Below, piece by piece: positions 15,504 through 23,218 of a DNA stretch of 36,398 nucleotides. Position numbers and translations under genes: made by a program. The DNA is from Gordonia effusa NBRC 100432 (GTDB lineage Bacteria; Actinomycetota; Actinomycetes; Mycobacteriales; Mycobacteriaceae). Numbering within the stretch: the stretch's first letter is position 1; every line of letters starts with the position of its first letter. Below the pieces are notes generated by a model. The model saw only the letters and a list, made by a program, of their open reading frames with translations. It searched no databases and had not been told where the DNA came from. The stretch lies in contig NZ_BAEH01000012.1 in the NCBI RefSeq assembly GCF_000241305.1, positions 1 to 36,398 on the forward strand, given 5' to 3'.

Positions 15504-16109
15504 TCAGGGACGGTCGAGGGTGGCGCGCATTTCCGTCGCTGCCGCCGCGTCGCGTTCGTCGAGAGCGGCCAGTACTCCGGCTTGATCCGCCGCGCTGCGT
15601 CCGCGACTCCACTTAGCCTTGGTCTGCACCTCATCGACGTTGATCACGATTCCGACGATAACCTTGAGCTGTTGAGCCACAAAGGAATCCGGTGCATCTG
15701 ACACCTGCCAGGGTTGCGGAAACGGGGCCTCGTGAGTGTTGGTCAGCCGTTCGACGAAGTCGCGAATGCGATCGGCATCGGTGACAATCTGGGCGGTTCC
15801 ATGCAGGTGGACCGAACTGTAGTTCCAGGTCGGCACTACGCGGCCATGCTCGGCTTTGGATGGGTACCAGTTCGGCGAGATGTAGGCGTCAGGTGCGGTC
15901 GCGACAACGAGTACGTCGGCACCGTCGAGGCCACGCCACTGGGCGTTCGCCCGCGCCATATGGGCGATGATTGTGTTGTCGTGCCAGAGGATTGGCAGTG
16001 TGGTCGCCGCCAGACCGTCGGTCGCCGAGAATAGAGTGGCCACGCCCGCAGCGGCTACGAGTTCGCGGGCGTGCTCGTCAGAACTACGATCGGGACGCGC
16101 GATATACAT
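15504..16109 (-). CDS. FMN-binding PaiB-family protein
   Basis: A 201-residue split-barrel protein of the PaiB family. It begins MYIARPDRSSDEHARELV, continues with TLFSATDGLAATTLPILWH, then the typical ANAQWRGLDGADVLVV, ISPNWYPSKAEHGRVVPTWNY and HLHGTA segments. A longer frame starting at 16166 adds 19 residues that look non-native, and PaiB proteins normally begin MYxP, so 16109 is chosen. B. subtilis PaiB is linked to sporulation and protease gene control, but most members are uncharacterised flavin- or heme-binding proteins. It lies 72 bp downstream of echA19 on the same strand, but has no evident sterol function. Confidence 0.8.
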   Translation of the reverse strand: MYIARPDRSSDEHARELVAAAGVATLFSATDGLAATTLPILWHDNTIIAHMARANAQWRGLDGADVLVVATAPDAYISPNWYPSKAEHGRVVPTWNYSSVHLHGTAQIVTDADRIRDFVERLTNTHEAPFPQPWQVSDAPDSFVAQQLKVIVGIVINVDEVQTKAKWSRGRSAADQAGVLAALDERDAAAATEMRATLDRP

Positions 16110-16181
16110 GCCAGCGACGGTAGCGAGTGTCAACAGCGACGCCAAGCGAATTAGCGGAGCGAGCAATGCTCGGGCGGTGCT

Positions 16182-17006
16182 CTATTCGCCGGTGAAGACG
16201 GGAGTCTGCTTCTGCGCGAAGGCTTTTGGGCCGATCTTGGCGTCTTTGGACTGAAATACCTTCACGCCCAGTTCGGCGTCGATCTTGAACGCCTCCTCTT
16301 CGTGCATTCCCTCGGTGTCGCGGATCGTCTTGAGGATCGCCTGCACCGCGAGTGGCCCGTTGGCCGCGATCTTGTCAGCCAATTCGAGTGCCTTGTCCAG
16401 CGCCGTCCCGTCGGGCACCACGTACCCGACCAATCCATACTCCTTCGCCTCGTCGGCCGAGATATGACGGCCGGTCAGCAAGATGTCGGCGGCGACGGTA
16501 TAGGGAATCTGGCGGACCAGCCGGACGGCGCTGCCGCCGAGTGGGAAGAGACCCCAACGTGCTTCGGACACACCGAATTTCGCGGATTGCGCGGCGACTC
16601 GGATGTCGGTGCCCTGCAAAATCTCGGTACCGCCGGCGATGGCCGGACCCTCGACGGCAGCGATCAGCGGCTTGGTCAAACGGCGTCCCTTAAGTAGAGC
16701 GGGAAGTCTGGTGAGATCCCAGCCACCCTCGGCGAATTTGTCACCCGGCGCGGTCTGATTCATCGACTTGAGATCTGCACCGGCGCAGAAGTATCCGCCG
16801 GCACCGGTGAGAATCGCGACGCGGATCTCCGGATCGGCGTCGACCTGATCCCACGCCTGCTCCATGATGTTCATCATTTCGCTCGACAACGCGTTACGTG
16901 CCTGGGGCCGGTTCATGGTCACGATAAGCGTGTGGCCACGCTTCTCGACGAGACATTCGGGAGCGTGCTCCGATGTCTGAGTGTCGGTATGAGTTGGTGT
17001 GGACAT
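16182..17006 (-). CDS. echA19: Enoyl-CoA hydratase EchA19 (steroid side-chain)
   Basis: A 274-residue crotonase-fold enzyme closely matching M. tuberculosis EchA19 (Rv3516), with an N-terminal extension of about 15 residues. Shared blocks are [19 protein letters not shown], the oxyanion-hole segment [16 protein letters not shown], the [20 protein letters not shown] region and [14 protein letters not shown]. EchA19 hydrates the unsaturated steroid side-chain CoA produced by acyl-CoA dehydrogenases. Start ATG 17006 has GGAGGG at a 6-nt spacing. It is divergent from fadD19 across a KstR-type box, as the neighbours Rv3515c/Rv3516 are in M. tuberculosis. Confidence 0.9.
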   Translation of the reverse strand: MSTPTHTDTQTSEHAPECLVEKRGHTLIVTMNRPQARNALSSEMMNIMEQAWDQVDADPEIRVAILTGAGGYFCAGADLKSMNQTAPGDKFAEGGWDLTRLPALLKGRRLTKPLIAAVEGPAIAGGTEILQGTDIRVAAQSAKFGVSEARWGLFPLGGSAVRLVRQIPYTVAADILLTGRHISADEAKEYGLVGYVVPDGTALDKALELADKIAANGPLAVQAILKTIRDTEGMHEEEAFKIDAELGVKVFQSKDAKIGPKAFAQKQTPVFTGE

Positions 17007-17044
17007 GCTGGCCCTCCAGGTTTATGCAAACGCTTGCCGAAAAC

Positions 17045-17058
17045 AGTAACACGTTCTA
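17045..17058. promoter_or_regulatory. KstR-type operator between echA19 and fadD19, fused to a leaderless -10
   Basis: AGTAACACGTTCTA matches the consensus in the core and the full right half-site. TAATTT (17057-17062) overlaps the right half and is followed by a 6-nt spacer and ATG 17069, the geometry of a leaderless mycobacterial promoter. On the minus strand TACTGT may serve echA19. Confidence 0.78.
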
Positions 17059-17068
17059 ATTTTGTAGC

Positions 17069-18697
17069 ATGGCTTATACGATTGCCGATCTGATCGAGCA
17101 TGCGGTCGACCTGATGCCCGACCGTGTCGCGCTCGAATCCGGGGATCGGACCCGGACGTACTCGCAACTTGACCAGCGCAGTAATGCACTTGCCCACGCA
17201 CTCATCGGCCAGGGCGTGCGTCCGGGCGACTCGGTGGGGCTGTACAGCAAGAACACAATCGAAGCGGTCGAAGCGATGGTCGCGATCTTCAAGGCTCGGG
17301 CGGTGATGGTTAACGTCAATTTCCGGTACGTCGAGAACGAGTTGGAACATATCTTCGCCGACTCGGGCATGAAGGTGCTTATTCACGAGCGGCGATACTC
17401 GCAGCGGGTCTGCAACGTACTGCCGGCCGCGCCTTCACTCACGCACCGGATCGTCATCGATGACGAGTCAGACGTACCGATCGAATGCGCTGGAAAGGCC
17501 GACAGCGTCGTCGAGTTTGAGGCGGCCATCGAGGGGCAGTCGGGCGAGCGGGATTTTGGCGCGCGCTCGGACGATGACCTGTACATGATCTACACCGGGG
17601 GTACAACGGGTAAGCCGAAGGGTGTCGTCTGGCGGCAGGAAGATGTATTCCGGGTCCTGGGCGGTGGAATCGACTGGTACACAGGCGAACCGGTCGCTGA
17701 CGAGTGGCAACTGGCCAAGGGTGGCGCGGCCGGCGGACAACTGGTTCGCTTTCCGATTCCGCCGTTCATCCACGGCGGTTCGCAGTGGGCGATCTTCCAA
17801 TCGCTATTCGCCGGCGGCAAAGCGGTGGTGTACCCCGACTTCAGCGGTCCGCACAGTTGGGAAGTGATCGAGCGCCACGGCGTCAACGTCGTATTCATCA
17901 CCGGAGATGGCATGGGGCGCCCCATGATTGACGCCCTCGATGAGAAGGATGACTACGACACATCCACGCTGGTGTCGGTCGCGTCGTCGGCCGCGCTATT
18001 CTCCCCGGCGGTTAAAGAGAAGTTCCTCGCACGGTTTCCCAATGCTGTGGTGATCGATGCGATCGGATCGTCGGAGACAGGTTTCGGTGGCATGGGTGTC
18101 GTAGCCAAGGGCCAGAGCCATATGGGCGCGCCGCGAGTAAAGGCGGATCCGTCGACTCATGTGATCCGCGAAGACGGCAGCCACATCGAACCGGGGACCG
18201 GCGAGGTCGGCATGCTGGCCCGGACTGGCAATATTCCGCTGCGCTATCACAATGATCCGGCCAAGTCCGCCAAGACTTTTGTCGAGTACGACGGCGTTCG
18301 GCATTCGATGCCGGGTGACTACGCGACCCTCGAAGCCGATGGCACCATCACCATGCTCGGCCGCGGGTCAGTATCGATCAACACCGGCGGTGAAAAGGTG
18401 TTCCCGGAAGAGGTCGAGGCGGCCCTCAAAGCGCACCCGGAGGTTTTCGACACGGTTGTCGTCGGCGTGCCCGATGAGCGGTTCGGTCAGCGGGTAGCCG
18501 CGGTGATCGCTGCCCGCGACGGTGCGCGACCATCCTTGGCTGCGCTGAATGACGTTGTGCGACAGGAACTTGCTGGCTACAAATGTCCACGAAGCGTGTG
18601 GTTCGTCGATGAAGTGAAGCGATCCCCCGCGGGAAAACCGGACTATCGATGGGGTGCGACTATCGCCGAATCACGCCCAGCTGACGAAGCCAGCTGA
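17069..18697 (+). CDS. fadD19: Steroid-CoA ligase FadD19
   Basis: A 542-residue AMP-forming ligase closely resembling M. tuberculosis FadD19 (Rv3515c, 548 aa). Shared blocks are LYSKNTIEAVEAM, the signature VNVNFRYVENELE, the P-loop YTGGTTGKPKGVVWR (about 175-189), SIGSSETGFGG (here AIGSSETGFGG), SINTGGEKVFPEEVEAALK and the catalytic Lys (about 523) in RSPAGKPDYRW. It activates C26/C27-carboxylated sterol side chains to CoA esters and is essential for C-24-branched sterol side chains in Rhodococcus. There is no ribosome binding site; a TAATTT -10 six nt before ATG 17069 suggests a leaderless mRNA. It is followed by the flavoprotein at 18737 after 39 bp. Confidence 0.93.
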   Translation: MAYTIADLIEHAVDLMPDRVALESGDRTRTYSQLDQRSNALAHALIGQGVRPGDSVGLYSKNTIEAVEAMVAIFKARAVMVNVNFRYVENELEHIFADSGMKVLIHERRYSQRVCNVLPAAPSLTHRIVIDDESDVPIECAGKADSVVEFEAAIEGQSGERDFGARSDDDLYMIYTGGTTGKPKGVVWRQEDVFRVLGGGIDWYTGEPVADEWQLAKGGAAGGQLVRFPIPPFIHGGSQWAIFQSLFAGGKAVVYPDFSGPHSWEVIERHGVNVVFITGDGMGRPMIDALDEKDDYDTSTLVSVASSAALFSPAVKEKFLARFPNAVVIDAIGSSETGFGGMGVVAKGQSHMGAPRVKADPSTHVIREDGSHIEPGTGEVGMLARTGNIPLRYHNDPAKSAKTFVEYDGVRHSMPGDYATLEADGTITMLGRGSVSINTGGEKVFPEEVEAALKAHPEVFDTVVVGVPDERFGQRVAAVIAARDGARPSLAALNDVVRQELAGYKCPRSVWFVDEVKRSPAGKPDYRWGATIAESRPADEAS

Positions 18698-18736
18698 TCT
18701 CATACCTTCGAAATCAATTGTGAATTAAGGATTTTC

Positions 18737-19864
18737 ATGCGTACCGACCTGACTGAACGTTTCGGCATCGACTACCCGATCTTCGGGTTCACCCCTAGCG
18801 AGGATGTCGCGGCGGCGATCAGCCGCGCGGGTGGGCTCGGAGTACTGGGGTGCGTTCGCTTCAACGAGGCCGACGAACTCGACAAGGTGCTCGAGTGGAT
18901 GCACGAGAACACCGACGGCAAGCCGTTCGGTGTCGATATCGTGATGCCAGCCAAGATTCCGACGGAGGGGTCCAAAGTAGATTTGGACACGATGATCCCG
19001 CCGGAGCATCGGGCCTTCGTCGAGCGGACCCTAGATGAACTGGGCGTACCTAGGCTGGAGGGGGAGGACCGCGTCAATACCGGTGTGCTGGGATGGCTTC
19101 ACTCGGTGGCTCGCTCGCATGTCGACGTCGCGATGGAACACGCTCGTAAGTACGGACAGATCAAGCTGATCGCCAACGCACTCGGCTCACCGCCCGCCGA
19201 CGTCATCGATGTTTCGCATCAGAACGGAGTGGCCGTCGCCGCGCTGGCAGGGGCGAAAGAGCATGCGCTGCATCATGTTGAGGCGGGCGTCGACATCGTG
19301 ATCGCCCAGGGCTACGAAGGTGGCGGGCACACCGGTGAGGTGACGTCGATGATCTTGTGGCCCGAACTTGTTGATGCCGTGGGTGATTCGGCTCCGGTGC
19401 TCGCCGCGGGCGGAGTAGGGAGTGGACGGCAGATGGCGGCGGCCATTGCTCTTGGGGCGCAGGGAGTGTGGATGGGCACCTATTGGCTGACCGCCGCTGA
19501 GTACAAACTCGGTGCGCACGGTGATGGACCGTCGACGATTCAACAGGCGCTGCTGGCCGCGACGTCGCGCGATACGGTTCGACGTCGGATCTATTCAGGT
19601 AAGCCCGCTCGGCTGCTCAAGACCAAATGGACGGACGCCTGGGATGCGCCAGGTGCGCCGGAGCCACTGCCGATGCCGTTGCAGAATCTCCTTGTGGGAG
19701 AAGCACATGCGCGGATTTCGCAGGCCGACGATCCCGAGGTCGTTGCCATGCCGGCCGGACAGATCGTTGGCCGTCTCAACGCGATCACTCCGGTCGAAGA
19801 GTTGATCGCCGACTTGGTGAGCGAGTACAGGGAGGCAGTGTCGCGTCTCGACGAGACGTTGTGA
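18737..19864 (+). CDS. Nitronate monooxygenase-like / 2-nitropropane dioxygenase-family flavoprotein
   Basis: A 375-residue FMN-dependent TIM-barrel protein. Family features are the N-terminal TERFGIDYPIFGFTPSEDVA, the strand ISRAGGLGVLG, the catalytic-His motif AQGYEGGGHTGE (about 194-205), then PVLAAGGVGSGRQMAAAIAL and GAQGVWMGTYWL for FMN phosphate binding. Such enzymes oxidise nitronates or act as enoyl reductases or dehydrogenases; several occur in actinobacterial sterol clusters. Start ATG 18737 has AAGGA at a suitable spacing. It follows fadD19 by 39 bp, so it is likely part of the same KstR-controlled transcript. A flavin-dependent step on a steroid-CoA intermediate is inferred. Confidence 0.82.
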   Translation: MRTDLTERFGIDYPIFGFTPSEDVAAAISRAGGLGVLGCVRFNEADELDKVLEWMHENTDGKPFGVDIVMPAKIPTEGSKVDLDTMIPPEHRAFVERTLDELGVPRLEGEDRVNTGVLGWLHSVARSHVDVAMEHARKYGQIKLIANALGSPPADVIDVSHQNGVAVAALAGAKEHALHHVEAGVDIVIAQGYEGGGHTGEVTSMILWPELVDAVGDSAPVLAAGGVGSGRQMAAAIALGAQGVWMGTYWLTAAEYKLGAHGDGPSTIQQALLAATSRDTVRRRIYSGKPARLLKTKWTDAWDAPGAPEPLPMPLQNLLVGEAHARISQADDPEVVAMPAGQIVGRLNAITPVEELIADLVSEYREAVSRLDETL

Positions 19865-19883
19865 TGCAGCGGTCCTCCGTGTG

Positions 19884-19950
19884 AATTATATTCCCCCTGA
19901 ATGTGATTCGAGGGCAATATGCCCTTCGGTCCTGTTGAGGGGGACGAAAC
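19884..19950 (+). repeat. Dispersed palindromic element, copy 2
   Basis: Arms TCCCCCT (19892-19898) and AGGGGGA (19938-19944) enclose AGGGCA-ATA-TGCCCT (19911-19925). It lies 20-90 bp after the flavoprotein stop and could help terminate that transcript. Confidence 0.8.
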
Positions 19951-20117
19951 CTTCACCCGGTTCATGCCGGTGGTGGCTTGATCGGCGGTTCCTGCTGGTG
20001 GTCGAGTGCCGTCGTGCGAGCTTGCGAGCTCGCCGGTGTATCGAGACTTGGTGAGACGGCATCGGAAACGGTGCTGCGGCAGTGTGTTTGCGTGCGGGGT
20101 CTCGATACACCCGGCTC

Positions 20118-20284
20118 GGCTGGCGCCTCGCCGGGCACTCGACCAGCGGATGGGAAGTCTCGGCTGGCGCCTCGCCGGGCACTCGACCAGCGGATGGGAA
20201 GTCTCGGCTGGCGCCTCGCCGGGCACTCGACCAGCGGATGTACACCCGGCTCGGCTGGCGCCTCGCCGGGCACTCGACCAGCTG
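20118..20284 (+). repeat. Four tandem copies of the 32-bp interspersed repeat
   Basis: Copies lie at 20118-20149, 20162-20193, 20206-20237 and 20253-20284, with periods of 44, 44 and 47 bp. The first two linkers are identical (atgggaagtctc) and the third differs (atgtacacccggctc). The last copy ends in GCTG instead of GCGG. The same unit begins this window. Confidence 0.9.
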
Positions 20285-20306
20285 ATGGTGGCTCGGCTGG
20301 CGAGGG

Positions 20307-20765
20307 TCAGCGTCGTTTCCGGTAGTCGATCTTCGGCGGACCCGGAGGCTGCTGCTGTTGGTACGACTGCGGCGGAACCGAAGGTTGTTGTGGATAAGTC
20401 GGTGGTTGCGTCGGAGTCGTCGGCCACGGATTGGGAGGCATGGGATTCTGCCTCGGTTGTCGTGCGGCACCCCGTGCTTCCGAGAAGAACATGAGACTTC
20501 CGCCCGCCATCAGGACGCCGAGTCCGAGGAGGATCCAGCCACCTGTATGCGAACTGCTTTCATTTTCGGCCGCCTGCTCAGCGGCGGTACGTGAGACGCC
20601 ATTGGTGTTGCAGACATAGCCTTCGGTGATTGTCTGGCTTCCGCACTCGGGCTTGCCCTCTGCTGAGAGCGACACAATGCCGCCGATGATCATGCCGATA
20701 CCCATAGCGCCGACGAAGAGGCCCCAAAGTATGTTTTTGACGCGGTTCGCTGTCTGCCCTGCCAT
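20307..20765 (-). CDS. Small membrane protein with proline/glutamine-rich tail
   Basis: A 152-residue hypothetical protein. Two hydrophobic segments are visible: about 12-33 (ILWGLFVGAMGIGMIIGGIV) and about 75-93 (GWILLGLGVLMAGGSLMFF). The loop between them has two cysteines (PECGSQT and YVCNTNG) that could form a disulfide outside the membrane. The C-terminal 50 residues are rich in Pro and Gln (PPTYPQQPSVPPQSYQQQQP) and probably disordered in the cytoplasm. I recognise no family. It starts at ATG 20765, and its stop lies 22 bp from the repeat array. Confidence 0.7.
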   Translation of the reverse strand: MAGQTANRVKNILWGLFVGAMGIGMIIGGIVSLSAEGKPECGSQTITEGYVCNTNGVSRTAAEQAAENESSSHTGGWILLGLGVLMAGGSLMFFSEARGAARQPRQNPMPPNPWPTTPTQPPTYPQQPSVPPQSYQQQQPPGPPKIDYRKRR

Positions 20766-20916
20766 GGTGCCTCCGAGATCGTTTCGCGCGGCGTGTGGAC
20801 GCCAGACTTAGTCCAGTCGTCGAAGGCAGGCGGTGTCCATTCGGTGTCCGTTGATTGGATGACGTTGGGCCGTTACAGAACCTACGACGACGTAGACGCA
20901 AGGGGCGAGTTGGCGC

Positions 20917-21537
20917 TCAGACGACGCTGAATCCGATCGGGAGCGTCGCACGTCCGGTCAGCGCCAGAAGGACCGACTCGGCTTTGCCGCTCGACGCCGC
21001 GATAGAGACGGCCAGCTGAGCCATGTCGGACACAGCGTCCGGCGGTAGGGCGTGGGCGACGCCAATCGCACGACTCAGGTCGATGGAATGCACCACCAGC
21101 TCGAAGACCCGAGTGCGCAGATACTCGTCCAGCGGCATCGTCAGTCCGAAGATCACCTCGACTCGACGTTGCGCCGACTGAGAAGCCAAAACCCTTGTTG
21201 CATCGGCGATCTTGTCTACGATCGCCGACGTTGGGTCGTCGCCTAGTGCCGATCCCGCGGCGACCGCTCGCGCGTCAATGCCCGACGAATCGCTGCCCGA
21301 ACCAAGTGGGCCATCATCGGCAGTCAGCGTCAAGTAATAGTCCCGGGCCGTCGGTGTATTGACGACGTCGGGCTCGGCGTCGGACGCGTAGGTGATCACC
21401 GTGTCGAAGGATCGGCCGGTGTGCCCGACTAGCGTACGGACCGACCAGTTCCCGAGCGCGGGTCCATCCCAGCGGTCGGGCGGGATGGCGGCTACCAGGT
21501 CGGCGAAGGCGCGTGCGCAGCGCAGGTAGGTGGACAT
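20917..21537 (-). CDS. Maleylpyruvate isomerase-like (DinB/MDMPI, TIGR03083-type) protein
   Basis: A 206-residue protein of the mycothiol-dependent maleylpyruvate isomerase N-terminal family, a DinB-like four-helix bundle. Supporting stretches are the N-terminal CARAFADLVAAIPPDRWDGPALGNWSVRTLVGHTGRSFDTVI and the second-helix-pair segment LRTRVFELVVHSIDLSRAIG, with metal-site-type His residues in GHTGRS and VVHSIDL. Substrate unknown; members are often mycothiol-linked. It begins 19 bp after the GXWXG gene stop, so both probably form a small operon unrelated to sterols. Confidence 0.78.
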   Translation of the reverse strand: MSTYLRCARAFADLVAAIPPDRWDGPALGNWSVRTLVGHTGRSFDTVITYASDAEPDVVNTPTARDYYLTLTADDGPLGSGSDSSGIDARAVAAGSALGDDPTSAIVDKIADATRVLASQSAQRRVEVIFGLTMPLDEYLRTRVFELVVHSIDLSRAIGVAHALPPDAVSDMAQLAVSIAASSGKAESVLLALTGRATLPIGFSVV

Positions 21538-21556
21538 CCCTCGATGCTAGGGCAGG

Positions 21557-22108
21557 TCAGTCACGTTCGAGATAGAAGAAGTATGGATGCTCCGATCCGC
21601 GCAGGTCCATCGCGCCGAGCAGAATGTCAGTATCGAGCCAGCGGAAGTGGTCAATGATCGGCAGATCGTCGTAAACCATTGCGGCACTAGACTTTGCGGG
21701 CCCATCGCCGGCCTTGAACTCGACGACGCGCAGGCGTGCGCGGTGTCGGCGGGTCTTGGCTGCCTTAACTCCGGTCGATAGTCCGGGAATTGGACGCTTG
21801 GGAAGTTTGGGACCAATTTTGTTGAGCAGTCCGATCGGCACCAATTTGGGATTCACCGGGAATAGCGCGCCGGGCTCGCCGAAGAGGAGTGGATGCACTT
21901 GGTTGGCGTCGTCGAAGCGTTTGCCGTACCACCCGGAAATCGTTAACAGTCCATCCATCGGATGCGCGGTGGGTACTTCGCCGCCGTGCCAGGTTTGTCC
22001 GACGATGTCGGCGATGGTTACCGCGGGCAGTGAGTCGAATAGCGCTGCGGCTTCGGTGGTTGGTATGCCGGCCTGCAATTGGGGCAGGGTCAGTGTGGAG
22101 GCCATCAT
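21557..22108 (-). CDS. GXWXG / DUF4334 domain protein
   Basis: A 183-residue protein. The N-terminal GXWXG-type motif is IVGQTWHGGEVPTAHPMDGL, followed by WYGKRFDDANQVHPLLF and the DUF4334-like C-terminal part ending VYDDLPIIDHFRWLDTDILL then LRGSEHPYFFYLERD. Function is unknown; some relatives are annotated as lipocalin-like. An in-frame ATG at 22273 would overlap the divergent transporter start; ATG 22108 is preceded by AAGGTG at a normal spacing and begins MMASTLTLPQL, so it is chosen. It probably shares an operon with the gene at 20917. Confidence 0.78.
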   Translation of the reverse strand: MMASTLTLPQLQAGIPTTEAAALFDSLPAVTIADIVGQTWHGGEVPTAHPMDGLLTISGWYGKRFDDANQVHPLLFGEPGALFPVNPKLVPIGLLNKIGPKLPKRPIPGLSTGVKAAKTRRHRARLRVVEFKAGDGPAKSSAAMVYDDLPIIDHFRWLDTDILLGAMDLRGSEHPYFFYLERD

Positions 22109-22230
22109 CGCACCTTGTTTCGATCCGTTAGCTGAGCATCGGGGGTCGACACCTTTGACACGAAAGTAGCCATTCGTCTCACCGGTCGCAACTTGGGTGG
22201 CACTCAGCTTCGGGTGGCTAACCTGACACA

Positions 22231-23076
22231 GTGCACCTGTTTCTGCCCGCCGCGTTAGCCGTCGTATCGGCACTGTTGGTGGCGATCGGCACGCTGGTAC
22301 GCCAGCGGGCGTCGACCGCGCGTGGCGGGATCACCCGACGCTGGTGGCTCGGAGTGCTGATTGCCGCGTTCGGATTTGGGTTACAGGCTGCCGCGTTGGG
22401 CCTGGGGTCGTTGTTATTGGTGCAGCCGCTGATCGTGTTGTCGGTTCTTTTCGCGCTGCCGATGGAAGCCCATCTGGACCATCGACGGCTCACCGTGCAT
22501 GAGTGGAAGTGGGGAGTGACCCTCACACTGTGTATTGCGGCGTTCGTGCTCATCACTCGGCCGAGTCCGGGTCAGCATCAGGCGAGTGCGGGTGTGCTCG
22601 CGGCGGTTATCGCTTTGTTAGTGGTACTGCTGGGTGCTTTGGTAATCACCACGAGGTTCGTCTCGTTGCATTATCGTGCCTTGCTATTCGGTGCGGCGTC
22701 GGGAGTGCTGACCGGCGTGCAGTCATTCCTGGTCAAAGGACTGATGGAACAACTGGGCGAGGGTTTTTTCACGATCTTCACGCACCCGGAGATCTACCTG
22801 ATTATCGTGGTTGCCACCGGATCGGTTGTGGCCCAACAGATGGCGTTCGCGGCACACGATCTGCAGACGTCATTCCCGGCGATGACCGTGATGGAACCCG
22901 CGGTCGCGATGATCCTCGGTGTGCTGCTACTGGGTGAACGCGCGCAAGTCGGGGTGATCGAAGGAATCTTCGTCGGGCTGGTGCTGCTGTTGATGTTCTA
23001 CGCGACGGTGGTGTTGGCGAAACACGCGGCCGAACGTGAGGCGGAATATGAAGTGGAGCATTCGGTCTCAACATAG
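22231..23076 (+). CDS. DMT-superfamily (EamA/NIPA-like) membrane transporter
   Basis: A 281-residue integral membrane protein with about nine hydrophobic segments and the DMT-type internal duplication. The first repeat is about 1-115 (FLPAALAVVSALLVAIGTLV, GVLIAAFGFGLQAAALGLGS) and the second about 125-265, ending in the typical EPAVAMILGVLLLGE and GIFVGLVLLLMFYATVV. The exported substrate is unknown. Start is GTG 22231; no strong ribosome binding site. It is divergent from the GXWXG gene and convergent with fadD17, separated from the latter by a palindromic element. Confidence 0.82.
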   Translation: MHLFLPAALAVVSALLVAIGTLVRQRASTARGGITRRWWLGVLIAAFGFGLQAAALGLGSLLLVQPLIVLSVLFALPMEAHLDHRRLTVHEWKWGVTLTLCIAAFVLITRPSPGQHQASAGVLAAVIALLVVLLGALVITTRFVSLHYRALLFGAASGVLTGVQSFLVKGLMEQLGEGFFTIFTHPEIYLIIVVATGSVVAQQMAFAAHDLQTSFPAMTVMEPAVAMILGVLLLGERAQVGVIEGIFVGLVLLLMFYATVVLAKHAAEREAEYEVEHSVST

Positions 23077-23115
23077 GGCGTAGCCCGGGTTGCGCGCGGC
23101 CGCAGCTGTCGCGGG

Positions 23116-23188
23116 AAAAATTCGTCCCCGCCACGGTGGTTGGAGGGCAATATGCCCTTGGACCTCACTGAGGGGGACGAAATTTTCT
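23116..23188 (+). repeat. Dispersed palindromic element, copy 3 (terminator-like)
   Basis: TTCGTCCCC (23121-23129) and GGGGACGAA (23173-23181) are arms extended by A and T tracts, around AGGGCA-ATA-TGCCCT (23144-23158). On the plus strand the right arm runs into ATTTTCTTTTT, so this copy looks like a terminator for the transporter gene. It lies between convergent genes and could act both ways. Confidence 0.82.
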
Positions 23189-23218
23189 TTTTGAGGACGA
23201 TCGATGGGCGACCGAGGT

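Larger units (their letters stand above)
19865..20306. other. 442-bp non-coding region made of repeats
   Basis: No convincing protein gene lies here. It contains the palindromic element copy 2 (19884-19950), a degenerate inverted region around 20000-20060 (GTCGAGTGCC...GCGAGCTTGCGAGCTCGC...GTATCGAGAC) and the 32-bp repeat array (20118-20284). Apparent reading frames through the array translate the repeat (APRRALDQ in one frame, LAGHSTSG in another) and are not genes. Confidence 0.8.

Noticed and set aside
20118..20284. CRISPR-like array of 32-bp repeats with short spacers
   Set aside because: The linkers are 12-15 bp and nearly identical, not unique 30-40 bp spacers. The same unit occurs alone elsewhere, and there are no cas genes.
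20006..20494. Open frames of about 160 aa on the plus strand and 194 aa on the minus strand through the repeat array
   Set aside because: They only translate the repeat unit (APRRALDQ, ARRGAS) and overlap the membrane-protein gene; no family resemblance.
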